A DNA stretch of 33,090 bases from Bacillus sp. MM2020_4 (GTDB lineage: Bacteria; Bacillota; Bacilli; Bacillales; Cytobacillaceae): contig NZ_JAANMZ010000050.1 of assembly GCF_011250555.1 (NCBI RefSeq), positions 1-33,090 of the forward strand, written 5' to 3'. The notes under the pieces were generated by a model that was not told the DNA's origin, made no database searches, and saw only the letters and a list, made by a program, of their open reading frames with translations. How positions within the stretch are numbered: position 1 is the stretch's first letter; every line of letters begins with the position of its first letter. Positions 22,273 through 29,730 of the stretch are shown piece after piece. A program made the position numbers and the translations under genes.

Positions 22273-23367
22273 CTATAAAGCTCTAAACCTATTTAACTTT
22301 TCTTGTATAGCCCTTTGCCTATTAGCAGCTTCCTCCTCGCTTAATTGAGGAGTCGTTGTTTTGCTAGGATCATCGGTAAAGTATTCAGGTACAATCTCTT
22401 GCCGAATAGGTCTTTTATACGCACCCTTTCGTGCTGGTTGCTTTTTAGCAGGATTTATAGACTCTAGTTTCCGATGGTGCTTGTCCAAAATAGGCCCAGC
22501 GCAATAAGACAAGCTATTAATACGGTCCCTCGAATGTTTTGGTATGTAATTGTCAAAACACTCTTTTAGGTAAACTAGTGCATCAGCTATAGGTACTCCT
22601 CCTGCGATAATCTCCTTTGCAGCTGATTCATCAACAGGCGAACTAGAAAAGCCATAGGCTCGTAGTTGGATAAAGCGGTCTATAAGAATTTTGGCTGCAT
22701 CTTCCGAAGTTTGTGATATTTCTCCAGATGGCACTGGATCACCCTGTGGGCCGGTCGTAGGCACCCCGTCAATTTCTTCGTGTGTGTTATCATCAGCAGC
22801 AATAAATAAATCATTCTTAAGACATTCTTTATCATTCTTGTTTATATCCGCGAGGTGTTCCCCCACTGTTCCCTGACTGTTACCCTCAACACCATTTGGT
22901 TCTTGAATGCCTTGGTATGATTGGTTCGACCCTGTTCCCTGTCTGTTACCCCTATATTCATTTTGATTACCTCTAGGTGTTTCAGTGGTGTTACCCTCAA
23001 CACTTTTTACTTGGTATAAATCCCAATTTAACAACGTTATTAGTGTGTACTGCCTGTTACCCTTCCCGCGATCTATCCTAATCATTGACTGTTTCTCCAT
23101 CCATTCGAGGATGGTGGTAACAGTCTTGGGGTTTGGTTCTTTGTATTTCACCCCCTCATACCATCCGACCTTTTTAGCAACCTCACGGACAGAAGTAAGA
23201 TGCTGACCTGCCTTAATCGTCAGGAAGGTTCCGTCTCGCATGGGAATGGTGTTATCCTGATGATTTACCGTGTATTTGAGGTATTGCCAGATTCTATGGT
23301 AGAGGGGCGGCATCATCCATATAGCGCTGCCTAGTTCTTTTCTAAAGTCTTTGATGTACCCCTGCAT
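22273..23367 (-). CDS. Phage replisome organizer (replication initiation protein)
   Basis: A 364-residue protein. Residues about 10-125 form the winged helix typical of phage replisome organizers (SAIWMMPPLYHRIWQYLKYT, LTIKAGQHLTSVREVAKKVG, TVTTILEWMEKQSMIRIDRG, YTLITLLNWDLYQ). A low-complexity linker at 125-185 (repeats of GN with R/Q and GT) leads to a C-terminal helical, DnaD-like part. It recruits the host helicase machinery at the phage origin. The linker DNA is repetitive and may be the origin. Its position beside recombination genes fits. Confidence 0.8.
   Translation of the reverse strand: MQGYIKDFRKELGSAIWMMPPLYHRIWQYLKYTVNHQDNTIPMRDGTFLTIKAGQHLTSVREVAKKVGWYEGVKYKEPNPKTVTTILEWMEKQSMIRIDRGKGNRQYTLITLLNWDLYQVKSVEGNTTETPRGNQNEYRGNRQGTGSNQSYQGIQEPNGVEGNSQGTVGEHLADINKNDKECLKNDLFIAADDNTHEEIDGVPTTGPQGDPVPSGEISQTSEDAAKILIDRFIQLRAYGFSSSPVDESAAKEIIAGGVPIADALVYLKECFDNYIPKHSRDRINSLSYCAGPILDKHHRKLESINPAKKQPARKGAYKRPIRQEIVPEYFTDDPSKTTTPQLSEEEAANRQRAIQEKLNRFRAL
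22866..23062. repeat. Iteron-like direct repeats in the replisome organizer gene (candidate origin)
   Basis: CTGTTCCCTG-W-CTGTTACCC occurs at 22866-22885 and 22932-22951; TGTTACCCTCAACAC at 22878-22892 and 22989-23003; TGTTACCC again at 22944 and 23055. Four copies of a TGTTACCC core thus lie within 190 bases, in the linker part of the initiator gene, where lambda and several Gram-positive phages keep their origins. Function is inferred. Confidence 0.55.
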
Positions 23368-23382
23368 GCTTTCCCTCCTTAA

Positions 23383-24084
23383 TTAAGGGACAAATACTAG
23401 CTTCCCGGTCAATTCCATAATTTCTCGTTTAAATTGATCAGCATTGCTATTGGTATCACTTAAATGAAGCAACCAAATTTCTTGTACTTTTGTTAATTCA
23501 TTAGCCTTCAAAAACTCTTTAACATTTTCGAGGCTAAAGTGCGACTTTTCTAATCGTTGCTTCATTACCCTGGGTACTCGCCCTTTAACAATGTTTTCTA
23601 TAAGGATTTCACGGGAGTAATTACATTCCACCATGATGTGAGTAAGACCCGGAAAGCGATATTTAATGTAATAAGTATCAGTGGCGAAAAGGAGCTTCTC
23701 TCCCTCTTGATTTGCCAGCAGAAACCCAAGAGGTTCGCTGACATCATGCTGTACATCAAATGGGAGTATGGTCCATGTACCAAGGATGAATTGCTTCTTT
23801 GCCTCAACTGTCTTAAACCGATGATGATTAATACCTATAGCTTCAGATGTACCAGCTGATGAATAAACATCGATTCCGGCTTTTAACACATCCTTAATGC
23901 TTTTACAGTGATCACCATGTTCGTGGGTTACCAGACATCCTGCAATCGATGACATTTGAAAATTAAACCCTCGCTGTATTTCTTTGTAAGATAGTCCACA
24001 TTCCAACAGTAGCGGGGTGCTACCGTCTGTCACTCGGTAGCAATTCCCCTTCGAACTAGAAGACAGGGCAGTGATTTCTATCAT
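23383..24084 (-). CDS. MBL-fold hydrolase (YycJ/WalJ-like nuclease)
   Basis: A 233-residue metallo-beta-lactamase-fold protein. Metal ligands: H54-x-H56-x-D58-H59 (VTHEHGDHC), H113 and D136 (LLFATDTYY). The opening ITALSSSSKGNCYRV resembles the YycJ/WalJ group, a proposed 5'-3' DNA exonuclease. In phages such genes lie next to RecT-type genes, so it may provide the exonuclease for recombination (inference). The ATG overlaps the stop of the annealing-protein gene (1 base). Confidence 0.82.
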   Translation of the reverse strand: MIEITALSSSSKGNCYRVTDGSTPLLLECGLSYKEIQRGFNFQMSSIAGCLVTHEHGDHCKSIKDVLKAGIDVYSSAGTSEAIGINHHRFKTVEAKKQFILGTWTILPFDVQHDVSEPLGFLLANQEGEKLLFATDTYYIKYRFPGLTHIMVECNYSREILIENIVKGRVPRVMKQRLEKSHFSLENVKEFLKANELTKVQEIWLLHLSDTNSNADQFKREIMELTGKLVFVP

Positions 24085-25217
24085 TAGAATTCAAGTCCTA
24101 TTTGTTCAATTTGTGGGTCATCTTTTTTCTCATTTTCATAATGGGTTTCTTCGTTACTCTCCTTTTCTTTAGTAAGTTTGGGTTCATGTTCAATTACTTC
24201 TGGTTTTTCCTGAGTAGTCGATTCCTTCACTGGTGGATCTATATCAATCATTTCTTGGTTCGCATTCTCATTAATTTCTTTTCTTACTCTTGAGTAGCTG
24301 TCATCTTCAGTTTCACTGTAAGTCATTTCAATAAAGGCATTGCCGAAGTCTTTCGGAATCTTTTTCACAATGTTGTTACGCATTTTCCTAATAATCATGG
24401 TCTCCCGACTTTGCGGATCCTTCCAAGCCGGACTAATATATTTTTCAACAGTTTCATCATCAAGAGCTTTTAAACCAAGCTCTTCAATCGTTTTTACAAT
24501 TTCTTTTTTCTTTGCATCAATTTCATTTTTTTGTTTGGCATTCGCTTTAAATCGAGATTCTGCAATTCCAAACGTCTCGTTCATAAGGTTGTTTTTCACA
24601 TGGGCGATAAGGTTTTTGACGACGTCTTCGCGTTCTGCAATGTAATATTCGGTCCTACCACCCTTTTTAGTGATAGGGTAAACTACTCGAACCACTTCCC
24701 CCTTACCTGTCGGTGTCCATTCAGGTGGGCTCATTTCGATACCCTTATACTTTGGATATTCAAACTGATCTTCGGAGCGTACCTGCCAAAATTGATGAAC
24801 TTCTTCTACACCTCGACCAAAATTTGAAAGAATAGCATCATTTCCGTCGCCCTCAATTCCCATTTCGATTTGTTTAACCCAAACATCTTCATCGTTTTTT
24901 TTCATCTTTACATTTCGAATTTGAAAGTATGCTTCTCGGGGGCTGGCCGCCGCATTTAGTTTTAATGCGGCAACACTTAATAAGGTTTGAGTAACATTGT
25001 TTTTGTCTAAGGCTGGGTCTGTCCACTTTATTCCCTTAACATCTAAGACTGAGTTGATTGCGGAAATCGCTGACATTACACATTGCTTTTGGTAATGGTC
25101 CATATTGATCCCATTTCCCGATAATTGGCGTTCAATCATCGGGAAAAATGTATTGCTAATTTTGGTTAATCCGGTTTGAAAGCTGGATTGTGCAGCAACT
25201 TCATTTTGATTACTCAA
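24084..25217 (-). CDS. Probable RecT-like single-strand annealing protein
   Basis: A 377-residue protein. Residues 1-240 carry YQKQCVMSAISAINSVLDVK, LLSVAALKLNAAASPREAYF, QIEMGIEGDGNDAILSNFGR and RVVYPITKKGGRTEYYIAER, arranged like RecT-type annealing proteins with their conserved core. The C-terminal 90 residues are acidic and disordered (KESTTQEKPEVIEHEPKLTK). It is followed by the MBL-fold gene and preceded by the SbcC-like gene, a typical phage recombination module. I do not see a strictly diagnostic motif, so the family is probable, not certain. Confidence 0.62.
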   Translation of the reverse strand: MSNQNEVAAQSSFQTGLTKISNTFFPMIERQLSGNGINMDHYQKQCVMSAISAINSVLDVKGIKWTDPALDKNNVTQTLLSVAALKLNAAASPREAYFQIRNVKMKKNDEDVWVKQIEMGIEGDGNDAILSNFGRGVEEVHQFWQVRSEDQFEYPKYKGIEMSPPEWTPTGKGEVVRVVYPITKKGGRTEYYIAEREDVVKNLIAHVKNNLMNETFGIAESRFKANAKQKNEIDAKKKEIVKTIEELGLKALDDETVEKYISPAWKDPQSRETMIIRKMRNNIVKKIPKDFGNAFIEMTYSETEDDSYSRVRKEINENANQEMIDIDPPVKESTTQEKPEVIEHEPKLTKEKESNEETHYENEKKDDPQIEQIGLEF

Positions 25218-27293
25218 TTAGATAACCTCCTTATATTCGTTTAGTTCAATCTCTACCCTTAATTGCTTATTCAGGCTTTTCCATCCTTCGCTTGCATGTT
25301 CGTAACTTCCGTTCAACTTGATAAGGTATTGTTTTGTTTCCGCCGGCAAGGTGTCAAAAGTCGGAGGCACTAACAACCGTATAACTTGTGTATCTACATC
25401 AATCAGTTCAGTTACAGCCTCAGCGTTATCAACGAATATAGGGGCAGAAAAACCGTAATGATCCGAAAGCGTATTAATGATATCCAAACCAACATTGATA
25501 CGTGCCGCATTATTTAATCCGGATCCGTAAGGAACACCTTTGTAAGTAGTCTCGCAAACTTCTTCTAAACCACCGTTGATGTTCTGCTTAAATAGATTGA
25601 AGCGGGCGTATTTGAACTTCTTGTTAATCTTTTCTTCTAGCAAATTGACTTTGGTTCGAATGAATTCTTCTGTTAAGTAAAGTTCTTGTTCAAGTTTTTC
25701 GAATTCTGCTGCAAGATCACGTTCCTGTTGAGATAACTCTTCAATCCGTTTATTTGACTGGTCAGCGAGTACGAATTGTCCTACTTGTCTTTGCAGCTGA
25801 TCACGCTTATTTTTGGTATTCATAATTTCCATTTGAATATCCTGGATTGCCCCTTCTGACATTTCCCTTATATGCTTAATTTCTTGTTCGACGACCTGCT
25901 TTTCTTGGAGCTTTGCCACATAGTGTGGATTTTCGAGAATATCTGTTACCAGGCTTTCTTGTTGTTTCAACTGAGCATTCAGTTTTTCTAAGCTCTGTTG
26001 TTTTTCAACAATCTGGCTGTTAATTTTTTCATATTCACTCGTCAGCTTTGCATTGTCAGCTGCGATATTCTGTTTTCGCTCAGCCCCTTGTTTACCTTTC
26101 GTATTGATACCTTCTAACTTCTGAGCTTTAGAAAGGTTAAATTGGGATAGAGCATTTTCTCTTGTTGCATCCACTTGCTCAGCTGGTAGAGACTGCCCAC
26201 ATGCCGGGCATTCGCATGCATCTGTATGCTGAAACTCTTGTTTATTAACTTCGTGCCATTCTTGTCTTAATTGTGCGAGCTGATTTTCAATAGTTTTTAA
26301 GCTTTCATCATTGTGTCCTTTTTGAATTTTCAAGTTTTCCGCTTTCGACGTGAGGATAGAAATATTTGACTTCTCTTCCTGTGTTTTTACTTGTAGCTGA
26401 TATACACGTTCTTTAGAGTCAGAATCATGTTCTCGCTTAATATCCATTAATGCCATTTCGATTTCTTGAATTAATTTCTGCTTATCTGAAATGGCCTTTC
26501 CGTTTTTGATACTGCTAATCTGAGTCATTTTGTCATCAATATCATTGTTAAGTATCGTTATTTCAGCTTCCAGTGCCTGCTTGTCTAATCCATCCAACTG
26601 AGGCAATCCCCTCTGAATCTCATCGATGCGAACCGGAATTTTCTCAAGTTCTTTATTAATCTCAGCACGGCGGGCAGCAATGATTTTTCTATGGTTTTCA
26701 ATGGTCCGACCTTGCAGGATTGACGGCAGTGGTGCCAGGGCGTTTTCACTAGCTATGACTTCTTCATCGGATATGTCTCCGCAAATTTCTAACAGGGTTT
26801 TTCTTCGATCTTGCCATTTCACTTGTTCATTAAAAAATGTAGGTGATGTTAGTAGTTTGAAAAGGTCTTCCTGGACAATTGATTTTATTAAATCCTCATA
26901 CTCTTTCTTTTTCACAGGCACCCCATCAATATAATAAGTGGTGGTATGACCCGTGAATTCATCTGTTGCAGATCCACGTTTACGTGTCCATTTTTCAGAG
27001 TATACTTTCCGAAGAGTCAACTGCTTACCATCCAGCAAGAATACGCCCTGTACTTCATGCTCAAGCATATGCTTTTCCTCGCCATTTTCATTTAACGTTT
27101 TGAGTGCAAAATCTTTTTTGTTTTGGCTGTCCTTGTCAAACAATAGCCAAATGAAACTATCAACTAATGTAGTTTTTCCAGTGGCATTATCCCCAAAGAC
27201 AAATGCGTTAATCCCATTTAGAGTCATTGCGAAATACGGAATGCCTTTAAAATTTCTGATTTCTAGACTTTCTAATCTAAATTGTTTCGACAA
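25218..27293 (-). CDS. SbcC/Rad50-like ATPase
   Basis: A 691-residue SMC-like ATPase. Walker A is at 34-42 (GDNATGKTT), an N-terminal RNFKG strand precedes it, two coiled-coil arms cover about 200-350 and 375-560, and a CPAC zinc-hook (ACECPACGQSLP, C361-x-x-C364) joins them. The C lobe has GSGLNNAARINVGLDI, the signature-like helix, and a Walker B-like IFVDNAE. Such ATPases work with a nuclease partner at DNA ends. No SbcD is encoded nearby, unlike host SbcCD, so its partner may be the MBL-fold protein. It starts at TTG 27293 with GAGGAGG. Confidence 0.85.
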   Translation of the reverse strand: MSKQFRLESLEIRNFKGIPYFAMTLNGINAFVFGDNATGKTTLVDSFIWLLFDKDSQNKKDFALKTLNENGEEKHMLEHEVQGVFLLDGKQLTLRKVYSEKWTRKRGSATDEFTGHTTTYYIDGVPVKKKEYEDLIKSIVQEDLFKLLTSPTFFNEQVKWQDRRKTLLEICGDISDEEVIASENALAPLPSILQGRTIENHRKIIAARRAEINKELEKIPVRIDEIQRGLPQLDGLDKQALEAEITILNNDIDDKMTQISSIKNGKAISDKQKLIQEIEMALMDIKREHDSDSKERVYQLQVKTQEEKSNISILTSKAENLKIQKGHNDESLKTIENQLAQLRQEWHEVNKQEFQHTDACECPACGQSLPAEQVDATRENALSQFNLSKAQKLEGINTKGKQGAERKQNIAADNAKLTSEYEKINSQIVEKQQSLEKLNAQLKQQESLVTDILENPHYVAKLQEKQVVEQEIKHIREMSEGAIQDIQMEIMNTKNKRDQLQRQVGQFVLADQSNKRIEELSQQERDLAAEFEKLEQELYLTEEFIRTKVNLLEEKINKKFKYARFNLFKQNINGGLEEVCETTYKGVPYGSGLNNAARINVGLDIINTLSDHYGFSAPIFVDNAEAVTELIDVDTQVIRLLVPPTFDTLPAETKQYLIKLNGSYEHASEGWKSLNKQLRVEIELNEYKEVI

Positions 27294-27295
27294 TG

Positions 27296-27598
27296 TTATT
27301 CCTCCTCATTAATCTTTTTCAATTCTTCACGTACCTCCTGAATTGCCGGAAAAAAATCTCTGAAAATTAGATTTTGGCCATTTTTAAATGAATCACTATA
27401 TTGCTCTGGATGTTTTGTTATGGACCTCCGGTGCAAGTTAACCAAAAACTCCATATGGTTAATCGCAAATTCCAATGAACGGAATTTTTCTTGCATAAAG
27501 ACTCTCCTTTCCGATAAAATAGGAGTATCAATTATTTTTAATGCATCTGACTCCTGCTGCGAACAGGGGTCTTTTTTATTTCCAATAAGCTGATTCAT
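27296..27598 (-). CDS. Small phage protein, unknown; two possible starts
   Basis: The longest well-supported form starts at ATG 27598 (NQLIGNKKDPCSQQESDALK) with GAAGGAGGAACTT. A second in-frame ATG at 27496 (MQEKFRSLEFAINHMEFLVN) has an equally good AAAGGAGAGTCTTT and would give a 66-residue helical protein. The upstream 34 codons lie over an opposite-strand terminator hairpin (27549-27577), so the shorter form may be the real one. The shared part is helical (NLHRRSITKHPEQYSDSF, IQEVREELKKINEEE). It is co-transcribed with the ATPase gene. Confidence 0.62.
   Translation of the reverse strand: MNQLIGNKKDPCSQQESDALKIIDTPILSERRVFMQEKFRSLEFAINHMEFLVNLHRRSITKHPEQYSDSFKNGQNLIFRDFFPAIQEVREELKKINEEE
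27497..27578 (+). ncRNA. Candidate opposite-strand mini-transcription unit
   Basis: On the plus strand GATAAAAT (27513-27520) is followed by a terminator GACTCCTG (27549-27556), loop CTGCGAA, CAGGGGTC (27564-27571) and TTTTTTATTT. The SD complement ACTCTCCTTT lies just upstream of the -10-like sequence, as at 16290-16350. A product of about 50 nt is inferred. Confidence 0.42.
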
Positions 27599-27636
27599 AA
27601 GTTCCTCCTTCCTAACTAATTGGTGCCTCATTTGCA

Positions 27637-27731
27637 CCGTCACAAGCCGGAGGAAAGGGGATGTTTGGGGGGATGGAAAACCCCCGGCTCATGACGGCAA
27701 AAACGAAACTTGCCGCACCGAACGAACGGTG
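27637..27731. other. Cluster of stem-loops in a non-coding stretch
   Basis: CCGTCA-CA-AGCCGG (27637-27650) pairs with CCGGCT-CA-TGACGG (27684-27697), two 6-bp stems around a small internal loop. Then GGCAA/TTGCC (27696-27700, 27710-27714) and CACCG/CGGTG (27716-27720, 27727-27731). A G6 run (27667-27672) faces a C5 run (27681-27685). It is GC-rich against its surroundings and has no gene; function is unknown (structured RNA, origin or packaging element). Confidence 0.55.
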
Positions 27732-27777
27732 ATAAACTCTAAATATAGAAGATCAAGTGCAGTAAGCAGGTGCCCGC

Positions 27778-27930
27778 CTAGCTTGCTGCTTTTTCTTTTG
27801 TAGTAAGTACTTTCGATGCTGATTTCAATTGAAGCTCGAAAAGGGTAACCTTCCCTTTGTTATCTCGTACCTTTTGGCACCAATGCTGAACTTCTTCTTT
27901 TGTCATTACTGGACTTGTAAACAACCTCAT
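27778..27930 (-). CDS. Small basic protein, unknown
   Basis: A 50-residue frame (MRLFTSPVMTKEEVQHWCQK, then DNKGKVTLFELQLKSASKVL) whose ATG overlaps the stop of the preceding 30-residue frame (ATGA). It has no separate SD, which suggests translation by termination-reinitiation. MTKEEVQHWC near residue 9 opens a helical core. It fills an otherwise blank stretch of the early operon. No family recognised. Confidence 0.58.
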   Translation of the reverse strand: MRLFTSPVMTKEEVQHWCQKVRDNKGKVTLFELQLKSASKVLTTKEKAAS

Positions 27931-28019
27931 CGGATCCGCACCGCCCAATCTATTTTTATTCCCTGCGCTTTTAACTTTTGTATGAGCTGCTCGAGTTTTT
28001 CTCTCTTTGAAATATTCAA
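27927..28019 (-). CDS. Tiny ORF, likely leader of a coupled pair
   Basis: A 30-residue frame from TTG 28019 (NISKREKLEQLIQKLKAQGI then DWAVRIR) with an AAAAGGAGAG SD 9 bases upstream. It is a single amphipathic helix in appearance. Its TGA overlaps the next ATG. The fact that its SD is strong and the next gene has none supports coupling. Confidence 0.55.
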   Translation of the reverse strand: MNISKREKLEQLIQKLKAQGIKIDWAVRIR

Positions 28020-28034
28020 CTGTGTACTCTCCTT

Positions 28035-28343
28035 TTAGAAAAAACGTAATTTGATTGCTTCCATTGCTAATTTCTTGTTATAGCCGTCAAGATAGTCCAT
28101 ATCGCTTAAATTGACTTTGTTGCTCTCGTTATAAAGATGCAAAGCAAGGTTTAACATAAACTTTTCTGATTTAGACCATGGAGCAGCAGTTCTTTTTAAA
28201 GCCATGATTCGTATTTCTCCATTTTCCAAATTGAAATATTTTGTAGTAAAAACACCTTTAAGCTTCCAATTGTTTGAAAATAAATGGATTACGCCTTTCC
28301 AGTAACAATCGTTTGCTAGATAACTCGGAATTTTCTCGGACAT
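28035..28343 (-). CDS. Small phage protein, unknown
   Basis: A 102-residue protein from ATG 28343 (SEKIPSYLANDCYWKGVIHL), SD AAGGGGTG; a GTG at 28352 overlapping the upstream stop is possible. Segments LFSNNWKLKGVFTTKYFNLE and LNLALHLYNESNKVNLSDMD followed by DGYNKKLAMEAIKLRF look like a small folded domain. Family not recognised. Confidence 0.68.
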   Translation of the reverse strand: MSEKIPSYLANDCYWKGVIHLFSNNWKLKGVFTTKYFNLENGEIRIMALKRTAAPWSKSEKFMLNLALHLYNESNKVNLSDMDYLDGYNKKLAMEAIKLRFF

Positions 28344-28348
28344 TTTAA

Positions 28349-28618
28349 TCACCCCTTCTTGATTGAAACCATTTCGATTGATATGCCTGTAGCAACAATA
28401 CTTTGCACCAATTCTTCCAGGCGTCCTCGTTTGACTTTTTTCTCCTGAAGCTTTTCAAGTTCATTCAAAGAGCTTAAGAGATTAACGGTGGTAAGTTTCG
28501 CTTCCTGTAGATTCCCTTCCATTAACATTTCTTCGATTCTGCTGATGCAGGTCCATGCAGCACGATATTCCTCATTAGCTTTCCGAGCATCCTCTGGCAA
28601 AAAGTCATCTTTATTCAC
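28349..28618 (-). CDS. Small helical protein, unknown
   Basis: An 89-residue mostly helical protein (NKDDFLPEDARKANEEYRAA, LSSLNELEKLQEKKVKRGR). It overlaps the upstream gene by 4 bases (GTGA/ATGA type) and the next gene by 3. No family recognised; the helical layout suggests a protein-protein contact role. Confidence 0.65.
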   Translation of the reverse strand: MNKDDFLPEDARKANEEYRAAWTCISRIEEMLMEGNLQEAKLTTVNLLSSLNELEKLQEKKVKRGRLEELVQSIVATGISIEMVSIKKG

Positions 28619-29145
28619 TTTTTGATAAACCTCCTTTGAATCAGCTTTAATTTATGCTGGGTCCACATCTTAGCCCAGGATATGTTGTACTCTTTGCATA
28701 ATGTGGCAACATAGTGATTTAAAGCTGTGATAGCATCAATGCTTTCTGATATTGTTTTTTCAATTGCCTGTATTTCCACTGGATCTAATGCTTTTGGGTT
28801 AATGGTTAATCGCTTTGAAGCTTCCATCATGGCAGTTAGCGCTTCTTCCAATTCTTCTTTTGTTTTGAGCGATACAGACGTTCTATGTAGGTCAACTGCG
28901 TCCCCATCCAATTGGACGGGTCCCCAGTTGGTGTATTCAGCTGCTGCCTCCATCGCCACCCAAGGGTTGTTATGTTTTTCTGCATAATAATTAGATAACT
29001 CTGGTTGAACTTGATAACGACCATTCTCCTGTTGGGAGACGGACTCACGGGAACCGTAATATTCATCGAATGTCATTTCTAGTTGTGTAATTCCTGCATC
29101 CTTCCTGGCCATCTTGGCAGCCACTGCGGCTCTACCAATTGGCAT
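28615..29145 (-). CDS. HTH-containing early regulator
   Basis: A 176-residue protein from ATG 29145 (PIGRAAVAAKMARKDAGITQ) with AAGGGGATG upstream; an in-frame codon at 29202 would overlap the previous gene. Residues 5-50 form an XRE-like HTH (KMARKDAGITQLEMTFDEYY, ESVSQQENGRYQVQPELSNY). The remainder is helical (MMEASKRLTINPKALDPVEI, TISESIDAITALNHYVATL). Similar early regulators are common right after the excisionase-like gene in Bacillus phages. Confidence 0.72.
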   Translation of the reverse strand: MPIGRAAVAAKMARKDAGITQLEMTFDEYYGSRESVSQQENGRYQVQPELSNYYAEKHNNPWVAMEAAAEYTNWGPVQLDGDAVDLHRTSVSLKTKEELEEALTAMMEASKRLTINPKALDPVEIQAIEKTISESIDAITALNHYVATLCKEYNISWAKMWTQHKLKLIQRRFIKK

Positions 29146-29198
29146 CTGTACACATCCCCTTTCTACCGCGAAATTTGGTATAAACTGATAAAATTTAA

Positions 29199-29390
29199 TC
29201 AAATGACATCACTGATAGAATTCAAGCAATTCATTTGCTGTTGCTCTTTCCATTTATCTAAGAATTCTTTTTCGAACCGGTACAAGCTGCGAATTTTAAA
29301 ACATGGGAGCTCGCCAGCTCTTGCCATCCGATAAATTGTTTCAACCGATACATCAAGATACTTAGCTGCATCTTTGACTGTCATTGCCAA
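29199..29390 (-). CDS. Excisionase-like DNA-binding protein
   Basis: A 63-residue protein from TTG 29390 (AMTVKDAAKYLDVSVETIYR) with AAGGAGGTGATCC upstream. MTVKDAAKYLDVSVETIYRMARAGELPCFKI is the MerR/Xis-type winged HTH used in excisionases and related phage regulators, with a terminal FLDKWKEQQQ helix. It would steer integrase toward excision or regulate early genes. It lies just after the Cro-like gene. Confidence 0.75.
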   Translation of the reverse strand: MAMTVKDAAKYLDVSVETIYRMARAGELPCFKIRSLYRFEKEFLDKWKEQQQMNCLNSISDVI

Positions 29391-29403
29391 CTGGATCACC
29401 TCC

Positions 29404-29637
29404 TTAAGCTGATTTTTCAATTTCCCTAATAACGGATTCCGTTAGTTTGTTATCAAAAAAAATTGCTGGATCTACCCCAAGGACATTTGCAATAACTTTT
29501 AACCTTTCTACATCTAGTCTTACTTCACCTGATGTTATGTGACGATAGCCTTGTAATGACAAATTTAATTTGTTTGCAATATGAGTTTTCGTAATTCCTT
29601 TCGCCAATCTTATTTTTTCAACATTTTCGTGTACCAT
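29404..29637 (-). CDS. Cro-like XRE regulator
   Basis: A 77-residue protein starting ATG 29637 (VHENVEKIRLAKGITKTHIA) with GGAGGTGAAAAG. The HTH spans about 12-42 (GITKTHIANKLNLSLQGYRH). The C terminus is short, as in Cro-type proteins. It is the first gene of the minus-strand lytic transcript from the promoter at 29676-29704. An operator-like palindrome lies in its own coding sequence (29430-29445). Confidence 0.82.
   Translation of the reverse strand: MVHENVEKIRLAKGITKTHIANKLNLSLQGYRHITSGEVRLDVERLKVIANVLGVDPAIFFDNKLTESVIREIEKSA
29430..29445. promoter_or_regulatory. Operator-like palindrome inside the Cro-like gene
   Basis: TAACGGATTCCGTTAG shares the ATTCCGTTA core with the two operators at 29655-29670 and 29681-29699. 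The 13-base heart AACGGATTCCGTT is palindromic. Its position inside a coding region suggests a distant operator for repressor looping or autoregulation. Confidence 0.6.
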
Positions 29638-29654
29638 CTTTTCACCTCCAAAAA

Positions 29655-29670
29655 CTAACGCATTCCGTTA
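29655..29670. promoter_or_regulatory. Operator 1 (CTAACGCATTCCGTTA)
   Basis: Inverted repeat with TAACG/CGTTA half sites next to the start of the Cro-like gene, downstream of the minus-strand -10. Confidence 0.65.
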
Positions 29671-29675
29671 TATTT

Positions 29676-29704
29676 ATAATACTAACAAATTCCGTTAGTG
29701 TCAA
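29676..29704 (-). promoter_or_regulatory. Lytic promoter
   Basis: On the minus strand TTGACA (29699-29704), 17 bases, TATTAT (29676-29681): an almost consensus sigma-A promoter, 38 bases ahead of the Cro-like start. Operator 2 fills the spacer. Confidence 0.85.
29681..29699. promoter_or_regulatory. Operator 2 (ACTAAC-AAATTCC-GTTAGT)
   Basis: An inverted repeat with ACTAAC/GTTAGT arms located in the spacer of the lytic promoter, where a bound repressor would block RNA polymerase. Confidence 0.7.
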
Positions 29705-29730
29705 CAGATAATTTCAATAAATTCTCATAT

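Noticed and set aside
22866..23062. CRISPR array
   Set aside because: Repeats are unevenly spaced, partial, and lie within a coding region; no Cas genes are present.
27829..28038. 69-codon plus-strand frame
   Set aside because: It lacks an SD and is antisense to the coupled small genes, which have better signals.
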